From Phyto melanocephala (taxonomy: Eukaryota > Arthropoda > Insecta > Diptera > Rhinophoridae), in contig OW799234.1 of assembly GCA_941918925.1 (NCBI GenBank), positions 93,103,978-93,167,977 of the forward strand: a stretch of DNA of 64,000 nucleotides, written 5' to 3'. Of the stretch, positions 56,690 through 64,000 are shown in pieces. How positions within the stretch are numbered: the stretch's first letter is position 1; every line of letters begins with the position of its first letter. The notes under the pieces are model-generated. The model saw nothing but the letters and a program-made list of their open reading frames with translations. It did not search any database and was not told the origin of the DNA. Made by a program: the position numbers and the translations under genes.

Positions 56690-57375
56690 TATGTATATAT
56701 ATATGTATGCCTATTATTCATATTATTTTACAACAAAATTAAAATTACGAATAATTCACGTTGTATAGCATACCTTAAGGATGGTTACAAAATAACTATT
56801 TCTAGAATAGATAAAATAAAAAAAAAATTGAGTGAACAATTTTTTCCGAATTATATTTGTTATTAGCTTATATAGTACAAATCTTGGTCATGTAAGATCT
56901 CGCTGCAAAGTTTTTAAGATATTTTTAATCAAAATTTAATAGTTATCACATTTCTGTGATAAATAAAAAAATTGTTCACAAAAAGTTTTTAACGTCACTG
57001 TCTAGTTCTATTATTAAAAACACCTATTTTTTTTGTTTTTTTTACTTATGTATATGGTTTTATTAAAAAGTGTTTGTATAGGATTTTCAGTTTTAGAAAT
57101 ATGCATGTAGTTACCTACATTGTTTAAGCAAAACAAATAATAAAATGACACGTTTGCGTTTTTATAGTAACTAACCACATTTTAATTTGAACGCAACTTT
57201 TATGAATCCGCAACGTTTATGTAAGAGTAATGCAGTTTTTAGTCTTAAAACATTTTTAGTTTTGAAATTTTAAAAACTTCAATAGTGTTCTTACAAGTAT
57301 TTGCAACTTTTTTTTTAATATTTTTGAAGATTTTGTAAATAAATAAAAAAAATTGTTTCTAATATTTATTAATAA

Positions 57376-57755
57376 CTAGCCAAGCCCGCTATGAATAAAA
57401 ATGCATTTTGAATTTTAATTGAACATCAAGTGCAAGAAGCTTAAAATTATAACTTTTTTTAATGGGCGTGGCACTTCCCACTTTTCTAATCACGAAACTG
57501 TATAGTCATGACAGCTCAATATGTGTGCAAAGTTTCAGAAAAATCGGTGCAGTGCAAGTACCTCAAAATACCTCGAAATTATATAGTCATGTCAGCTCAA
57601 AATGTGTGCAAAGTTTCAGAAAAATCGGTCAAGTGCAAGTAGCTAAAAATGATAACTAATTTTTTATGGTCGTGGACCCGCCCACTTTTTACCACCCAAA
57701 AACACTCCCTAGAATGTGTACAATAACTTTTTTGAGTTTTATATTTATATATTTC
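57376..57755 (-). mobile_element. Helitron-like tandem-array element, shortened copy (A5)
   Basis: On the minus strand the 3' end reads AGCGGGCTTGGCTAG (57376) followed by T. Inside are CATTTTGAATTTTAATTG, GGGCGTGGCACTTCCCACTTTTC at ~57463, a partly deleted second unit, and GTCGTGGACCCGCCC at ~57669. The other end (57740-57755) is eroded. The open frames through it on both strands are repeat artefacts. Confidence 0.65.
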
Positions 57756-58564
57756 CCATTGGAGGCAGGTACTTACCACGCTCACTTACAGATAGTTACG
57801 CAAATAAATGCTTACTTTTATAGCAATAAATAACTACTTGACTTTAATAACCTAAAAAATCTATTTATATTATGGTCTTAAAAGGACGATAATTTCGGTT
57901 TTTTCTGCGGTCCGTTAATTTGGATTTGAGAAATTAGTGATAATCTATAAGATATCAGTTTACCAATAAACTGCTTTGCCGCTACTATCAATAACACTCT
58001 AATTAATACTTTGTGTAACATGAAATTAAAATCAAAAATATTCTAAGAATATTCTAAGAAATCTTAATGTGCGTAGATCTAAATAAGTCAAGTCATTACT
58101 AAAATAAATATTTTTAAATCAATAGACAATTAATAGTCTTTGGAATATAAGTTGCTAAAGAATATAAATTCTTCCTTAACACTTGTATTCAGATTTTTTT
58201 TTCCTTTTATCGAAAATGAATGCCAACAAAATATTATTGAAATGTGTTTACATAAAAAAATTACAAGATGCTAAAAAAATCTAAAATCCAAGGTTGCTAA
58301 TATGAAGAAACTGTTACTCTATGTTGATACATGGAATTGTAAAATGTAATAATAATGGCCCTCTTTTGGGTTCGTGCAATTCATTGAAGAACCTTAGAAG
58401 TTATATATTTATTATTATTTGTTCTTGAAAAGTTCCCACTGTGCGCACTCTTATTGTTTTCTAATTAATGACAATTTCTCTAAAAAAGCAGAGAAACTAA
58501 AAAAAAGAAAAGAAATTGAGAAAATATTAATTGAATTGTATTTTTGTCTTTGTATTTATTCTAG

Positions 58565-58714
58565 AATCTAAATCGTTGAAATCTAAGGACAAAGCCTGTG
58601 TCAAATGTGTGGTAGTGGGCGATTGTGCTGTGGGGAAAACAAACTTAATACTCTCCTATCTAGAGAATCGTTTTAATACCGAACATGTGCCTACAGCATC
58701 GGATATTTATAGTG
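58565..58714 (+). CDS. RhoU: RhoU-like Rho GTPase, first GTPase-domain exon (P-loop and switch I)
   Basis: The acceptor is TTTGTATTTATTCTAG and the donor is GTAAGT at 58715. Both phases are 1. The peptide begins [20 protein letters not shown], then the P-loop GDCAVGKT, then [11 protein letters not shown], and ends with switch I PTASDIYS. Lys-16 and Thr-17 (Rac numbering) of the P-loop and the Mg-binding Thr-35 are present, so it is a Rho/Ras-superfamily guanine-nucleotide-binding domain. The CVVVGD start and PTxxD switch mark it as Rho family. [11 protein letters not shown] most resembles insect RhoU-type proteins, as far as I can recall. Two changes stand out: Cys (58624-58626) at the position of Gly-12, and Ser (58699-58701) at the usual Phe-37 of the effector loop. 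Switch II (DTAGQ), NKxD and the C-terminal lipid-attachment part are not found up to base 64000. The exon continues the frame of 55517-55652 through a split Glu codon. Confidence 0.85.
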
Positions 58715-59109
58715 GTAAGTTTTTAACTAAATATTTAATAAACAATATTGCAGCAATAAAATACTGTAATAAATTTAAATTAAATTATAATGTTGTTTAA
58801 GAGTTGTGGTAACAGAACATTTTTTTATTTTCTCATTTGCAAAGTAATCATTATCGATTTTCTTGTTACTCGTATTTTTTATATTTTTGATTTTATGACT
58901 TTTTTCATCTAGTCATGCAAGAAACCAATTTGTAAAAGCATTTTTTTCATTTTCTATATTTTGTATTTTTGTGCAACAACAAAAAACGAGCTAAAAAATA
59001 TTTCAACAAAAACAGTCCTTTAACAATCGTATATCATAAACTCTTTTGGTTCTCTTTACACAAAATGAAATTTATGCTTTTTAGCATTTATGTTAAAAGT
59101 CTCTGTTTA

Positions 59110-59650
59110 TGTGTGTGTGATTTTTATATCCTTTGCACGAGAGAGTATTCATTTGCGACCCCATTACGTATAGAATTCTAAATACTTATTGATAGGAAAG
59201 TCAATTTATTTAACTCTGTCCGTACGTGTAAGCGTTGAAATCAACTTTTTTAAGCCTGCACAGATCTCATAGGCTAATTTGACTTTTATATATTTTTTTT
59301 TCGAAATACCAGCTGCGGTATAAGCACGTATACCTATGTTTTACTCAGCAGAGTAAATTCTTGCAAGTACTAGAATACTTCGTTACCCGTTAGTTGAATG
59401 TCACTAGATGGTGAAAGGTATACATGTAAGAACATTAATTGGATATATTGGTTCAATAGGTTCCTTACTGGCGATTGCGAAAATAAAATTTGATATAAAA
59501 ACAACAAAAAAAGCAAGTGGTTGTTGATACAAACTTAAGATTGAGCATGTGTAAATAAGAGCAATACTTAGGAAAATCTGTTTTACATACAACTTTATTT
59601 ATTTATGCTTTGAGTTGCATATTTACACTTTTGTGAAGGGTATATAATAG
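59110..59650 (-). mobile_element. Diverged mini-me-like element remnants (B6)
   Basis: TTATATCCTTTGCACGAGAGAG, GCGACCCCATTACGTATAGAATTCT, GATAGGAAAGTCAATTTA, CTCTGTCCGTACGTG and TTGAAATCAACTTTTT (59125-59250) match the family's GTCY-containing end. TTTTGTGAAGGGTATATAA at 59630 matches its hairpin-side end, but the hairpin itself is gone. Confidence 0.4.
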
Positions 59651-59654
59651 GGTG

Positions 59655-59785
59655 ATCGGTTCGGTTTTACAACCGGTGGAAAACCCGTTTTTTTGCACTT
59701 TCAGCTGGCGGTTTTTTCTAAATGTTAATTTTTCTAATGTCGAATACACCGGTTTTTTTACTCGCAGAAGCCGGTTTTTTTCATA
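59655..59785 (+). repeat. Cluster of CCGGTTTTTT motifs
   Basis: CCGGT or ACCGGTTTTTTT-like motifs occur about five times (GGTTCGGTTTTACAACCGG, GGCGGTTTTTTC, ACACCGGTTTTTTTAC, AGCCGGTTTTTTTC). The spacing is irregular. It may be the subterminal region of an unidentified DNA transposon. Confidence 0.35.
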
Positions 59786-59898
59786 CTATATTTATTACTC
59801 AAAAAATTTCCAAAAATCAGAAAATTTATTAAATACTCTTCCATAATATTGTAAGAAATTTATTTGTTGTTTCAAAAGTAAAATAAGAAATATAATTA

Positions 59899-60542
59899 TG
59901 CACAGAAAACCCTTATGCATACATTGAAAAGCCGAAACACCCAAAACGAGTCACTATTTGGTGCGGATTTTGGTCCAGAGGCATAATTGGGCCATTTTTC
60001 TTCGAAAATGAGCAAGGAGTGGCCGTAGTCAATGGCGATCTTTATCGGGCCATATTGAACGAATTCTTGTTCAAAACAATTGAAGAGTAGGATATTGGCA
60101 ACATTTGGTTTCAACAGGACGGCACTACGTGCCACACAGCCGAAGCAACACTCGATGTTTGGCGCTCTGTTTTTTAAGATCGCATTATCAGCCACAGAGC
60201 TGATGTCGTTGGGCCACCTCAAAGCTGCGATTTGACACTGTGAACTATTGTATATGGTGTGCCATCAAAGATAAGTATAACGCCAAAAAGCCAGGACAAT
60301 TGACGTTTTAAATGATAATACTCGTGAAGCCATTGGTGAAATACAGCTGCACACAATCGATAATGTGCTTAAAAATTGCACCGATCGTGTAGGCCACTGC
60401 ATGGCGAGCCAAGGCCATTTGAATAAAATTATTGCCCATTATTAACCAGAAGGATTGTACTTTCAAATAAAAAAAGAAATTTGGGAAAATATTCAGTAGT
60501 TTTTTTATAGCATTTTCAAAAAAAATTTATTTGGCGGACCCT
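59899..60542 (+). mobile_element. Mariner element, third family, 5'-truncated
   Basis: It starts inside the transposase at the sequence matching 'CACAGGAAACCCGCACGCATACATTG' of the 35676 copy. The frame is broken many times, but mariner core pieces can be read in different frames: HPKRVTVW-like, VNGDLYRAILNEFLF-like, and the WFQQDGTTCHTA region at ~60107-60135. A C-terminal HLNKIIAHY-like end follows. It ends with TTGGCGGACCC, the inverted repeat of this family. Together with 35676-36175 it shows that the two copies retain different halves of the same transposase. Confidence 0.75.
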
Positions 60543-61979
60543 TTATATAAAGACAATATTTTTTTTTTCTATTGGTTTGTTTCTAATTTTTGTAAAGAAT
60601 GTAACCTTTTAAAATTATGTGTTTTATTATTTTCACCTTTTTCAAAGCCTTTTAATTCGCTTTTGTCTTTTGTGTATATTGTTGTATAAAAATTTCTTTA
60701 TTTCAAAAATGGCTTTAATTTGGTTCCTTAGATAATAAATTAACGAGATTTTACTTTAGTTTACCTGTTCACTGGCATGGTGTAAATGATCATTGGTTTT
60801 TAAACAATTTTTGACTAAAACAGATATAAAAATTATAAAATAAAATTAACAAAACAGTCTTCTGTTATTATCACGTACAACTACTGGCTAGACCAGAACG
60901 AAACAAGTAATAAAAAAGCATTTTCGTAACTACTGATATTTTCTAAGGATGGAAAAAGTTTTTCTTGTTGGTGCAAACTCAGCTAGTTTTATATGAAAAA
61001 TAAATTTATATTTATTATTTATTATTAAGTAAAATTTTATTAATGTTAAATAATTATTATTTTTAAAATGGCTGGAGGCAAAACAATTCTGAATGGTCTA
61101 ACTTGTTTATGTTAAAACGAATAATAATGGAGATGAAACATTTTAACTTGTTGCGGTAGAAAATTATAAAAACGAAGACGTAGTTGTTATCGGATGCTAT
61201 TATTATTATTTAATAGATTTTACTAAATACATAACCACTTAATTATTGATCAAACATTGCTGATGGTGAAAACAATGATTTCTATTCAGTAAGATCCCCT
61301 TTCACTATTGAAAAATTTAAAGGCAGACATTTATTTTAAATCTCTTTTGAAATCTTCAGCAATTGAAAAATTATAAATCGATCGATTGGTATTGAAATGA
61401 TATAAAAAATTACGCGAAAAAAAAAATAACAAAAACAAAAGATGTAGTAAGCAAATAGCGACATTGAATGAGATCAAAATTAAAACTTTTATTAGAATAT
61501 TTATACCAAAACATAGAAAACTCGCAGGATTTATATATACGATTAGTCATGAACTCTTGACTAATATTGTAAAGATTTACTTCTTTAGTTAGTCATTTAT
61601 TACCATATTTAAAATTTAAAAACTCACTTGTGCCGGAACGTGTTTTAAATTTTCTTTTAGTACGTCGTTATAAATATGTCCCATTTTTGCTTTACTGTTA
61701 AATTTCTCTGCAATTGACAATATTTATACTTTAATGTGTTATTTATGGGCATGTGTTATTAAAATGTGCCCTCATTACATATACACACACACATTTGAGC
61801 ATATTTACACTGCATGTGAACTCCTGTAGTTAATTTGAATTAAACATTTTTTTTTCTCTTTACATATCGCGTGTTTATTTTATTTGATTCTAATTAGTGC
61901 AAACTTTACAGTTAAATTTAAAATTCAAGCAGTCGTTAAAAAATTGAGTTAATCAGATTGTAGTAGCATGATTACAAAT
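60543..61979. other. A+T-rich intronic DNA, no feature seen
   Basis: No supported gene or repeat family. Confidence 0.4.
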
Positions 61980-62236
61980 GAGTAGGTGAGATGCAAAACT
62001 CGTTGGTTACATTTTAAAAAAAATTTTAGAAGCGCACATAATCAAGGTGCTGCTGGCGAAATGCAGCAATTTAGGGTATCGTTTTTGACCCTAAAATAAC
62101 ATGACATTCTTAGTTAAATATTTGACATTTGAAAAATCGAAAATTGAGGAAATATAAAAGAATAATGAATTAAAGTTTGAAGCGAAAAGAGTTTTTTTTA
62201 ATTTTGTAACGAACGAGTTTTGCATCTCACCTACTC
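61980..62236. mobile_element. Foldback MITE, 257 bp, 32-bp inverted ends, AAAT duplication
   Basis: The left end GAGTAGGTGAGATGCAAAACTCGTTGGTTACA matches the complement of the right end at 31 of 32 positions. AAAT occurs on both flanks (61976-61979 and 62237-62240). Non-coding interior. The near-identical arms suggest recent activity. Confidence 0.7.
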
Positions 62237-63430
62237 AAATATTTAATGCATGTGAGTACCCGGCAGTTTTATAAATTGTAATTATTTTTTTTTCAATAAA
62301 TTGTTTTAAAGTTTTTTTATGAACTAAAAATTAGTTTTTAACTTTTTTTGGTGAAATTTTCTCTATGTTATTAGATTTTTATAAAAAAATTTATTAGTAA
62401 TTTTGATTAACTGAAAAAAAAACTTTTTATTAATATTATGTCCTATCTAAATTTTTTCAAAAATTTTAAATTTTGTAGAACAAGGCTTTGGCAAATTTAG
62501 AAAAATAATAACAAATTTGGAGGTATCACTTTCTTGATTTGAAGATAATTTTATTTCGTTCAAAAGTTTAAAATTTTTTTTAGAATTATAGAGAGCCATG
62601 ATTATTTTTGTATGTATATATGTATGTAGAGGAAGAACGTCATAGTGTTAGTATGATCTTGTTTACCCGTGCCTATGAGAATATGTGTAAGCTTTTACTT
62701 GTGCATATTCATGCAAATACATACTTATGTACATGTGCATGGTTTTGTTTAAGCTGCTTTAACCACTTAAAACAATTTAACACTCAAATACACTTGAATG
62801 TCTTCTACTTTAATAATAAAACTAATTGAAACTTTTATTTATTTTTTGTTTAGCTTCTTCTCTCTATTTCAACCTTTACATTAAATGTTGTTTGAGCAAA
62901 GTTTTTTGTCAGTTATTTGTACGTATGTACATTTGACTATTGATTCAGTGTTAAACATTTTTGTATTTTATTGCTTTAAATTCAAAAATAAAATAAATAT
63001 AAGGAAATTAAAAAAAAAACTATAAAAGCTTATTTAAATCAGAACAAAATATACATCAGCTCTTTACCGAAACATCTTCAACAATTGTCAGAGTGTTTTC
63101 ATAGTAACTTGATACATAGAGGGTGATTAAAAGAGCTGGGAGATAAAATTTCGCCATGATATATCTAATACATCAGGTAATAAAAATATGTCTTTCGGAC
63201 ATAAAATAAAATGCCCTTACGTCTAACGTCCTTGATGTAGAGTGATAAAATTTCACAAGTATATAAACTGAGTAAATACAATATTTTTTTCTGAAAATTG
63301 CTTATTACGAAGCATTTATAGATGATAAAGTACGAAAATTTACAGTGTCCTTTTTTAGTCCATTTAAAATTTTAAACGTCGTAAAAAAAAAAAGTTGAAA
63401 TTTTGCAAATAAAGCTTCTTTATAAATATT
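62237..63430. other. A+T-rich intronic DNA, no feature seen
   Basis: No supported gene or repeat; the open frames are short and featureless. Confidence 0.4.
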
Positions 63431-63439
63431 ATTGGAATA

Positions 63440-64000
63440 AGTTAAAATTAAGATGACACGCCTATTTTGACGCCCACTTTGCATATAATGCTTTTTCTTA
63501 AATTCATATGGAAACATATTTTGGATGAATAATCTTAATCTTTAATATCTAAATAGGAATCATTATCACAACTCCTTTTCATACGACTGCTTTAACGCCC
63601 ACCTCTAACATATGGTATAATCTTATATAAATTAAACTTAAGGGCTTATAAAACCAACAGCAACTAATAAACCCAGCTGAATTATAACAGTAGAAAATTA
63701 AGGTGACATGCTCACTTAAACACCCTATAACGTTTTATCTTGAATTCATATAATTTTTATATGCACAAAGAATTTACTAAAACAATAGACTAATCCCATA
63801 TATAATTATTATTATGTCCGTAACTTAAGACGACACGCCCGCTTTAACACCAACCTCCTTTAGTAGGGTTTTTTGAATTCATATAATCTGTATATAGTAA
63901 AATATTTTAGTAGAATAAAGCTCTCTTTCCCTCTATATGTCAATATCTTAGCTGAATATAATAGCAGAAATTACTATGACATGTCCACTTAAATACCTAC
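63440..64000 (-). repeat. Array of the ~288-bp unit, reverse orientation, continuing past the window
   Basis: On the minus strand it shows the unit pattern of B1/B2 two to three times: GTGGGCGT.AAA..AGGCGTG near 63450-63480, AGGTGGGCGTTAAAG near 63590-63610, GGCGTGTCGTCTTAAG near 63820-63840, and ATATGAATTC in each unit. It lacks element ends within the window. Confidence 0.5.

Larger units (their letters stand above)
55653..58564 (+). other. Intron 2 of the RhoU-like gene (~2.9 kb)
   Basis: Donor GTAAGA at 55653 and acceptor TTTATTCTAG ending at 58564, joining in phase 1. It contains a pogo relic and a Helitron-like fragment. The rest (56690-57375 and 57756-58564) is A+T-rich without supported features. 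Confidence 0.75.
58715..64000 (+). other. Intron 3 of the RhoU-like gene, start (continues past window)
   Basis: Begins with donor GTAAGT. No frame resembling the next GTPase segment (containing DTAGQ) was found in any reading of the + strand to 64000, so the intron is at least 5.3 kb unless a small exon was missed. Confidence 0.55.

Noticed and set aside
59896..60222. 108-codon minus-strand frame
   Set aside because: It lies antisense to mariner transposase sequence at 59899-60542. The same applies to 31906-32130 and 35793-35975 over the other mariners, 45818-46395 over the Tc1-type relic and 56151-56333 over the pogo relic.
58715..64000. Next exon of the GTPase (DTAGQ region)
   Set aside because: No frame with a DTAGQ-like motif and splice sites was found by eye; it is probably beyond the window.

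Overview
The window looks like intronic DNA from a brachyceran fly, probably a calyptrate or tephritid relative of Drosophila. The evidence is the very high A+T content, the absence of bacterial-style gene packing, eukaryotic GT/AG exon borders, and a repeat load typical of flies: several mariner families, elements resembling dipteran mini-me, Helitron-like tandem-array elements, and hAT, pogo and Tc1-type relics. Species cannot be decided from the sequence alone.

One host gene organises the whole window. Three coding exons on the + strand (1-242, 55517-55652, 58565-58714) end and begin at good splice sites, and their reading phases agree (phase 0, then phase 1). They encode a Gln- and Ser/Thr-rich N-terminal extension followed by the start of a Rho-family GTPase domain: a P-loop, then switch I up to the Thr-35 equivalent. 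The closest family I recognise is RhoU/RhoV, so I read it as a RhoU-like gene. Its 5' end lies before the window. The rest of the GTPase domain (switch II onward) lies after it, or in exons I could not find. The P-loop reads GDCAVGKT, where Rac, Cdc42 and RhoU proteins normally have GDGAVGKT.

Intron 1 is about 55.3 kb and intron 2 about 2.9 kb. Intron 3 starts at 58715 and runs past the window end. The introns are packed with mobile-element debris: (a) three mariner families, all decayed, including short derivatives at 4117, 14060 and 22146 that appear to share one internal deletion; (b) a Helitron-like family built of ~121-bp tandem units at 1757, 5931, 16838, 42501 and 57376; (c) mini-me-like elements with GTCY microsatellites at 22001, 26081 (one nested in another) and 53707, plus fragments; (d) many foldback/MITE elements, several with clear target-site duplications; (e) a hAT element with a perfect 8-bp duplication (39217-40396), a hAT transposase C-terminus (49703-49900), a Tc1-type relic (45890-46740) and a pogo relic (55843-56689); (f) a tRNA-derived promoter, probably a SINE head, at 44588-44657 on the minus strand.

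Apart from transposase relics, three open frames look more protein-like than the background (1265-1534 +, 19785-20186 -, 40939-41178 -), but I cannot identify them. I found no CRISPR array, rRNA gene, intact tRNA gene or operon, and nothing I would call a new biological system. The most interesting host signal is the altered P-loop and switch I of the GTPase. The most interesting mobile-element signals are the shared-deletion mariner derivatives and the small repeat families seen here in several copies.
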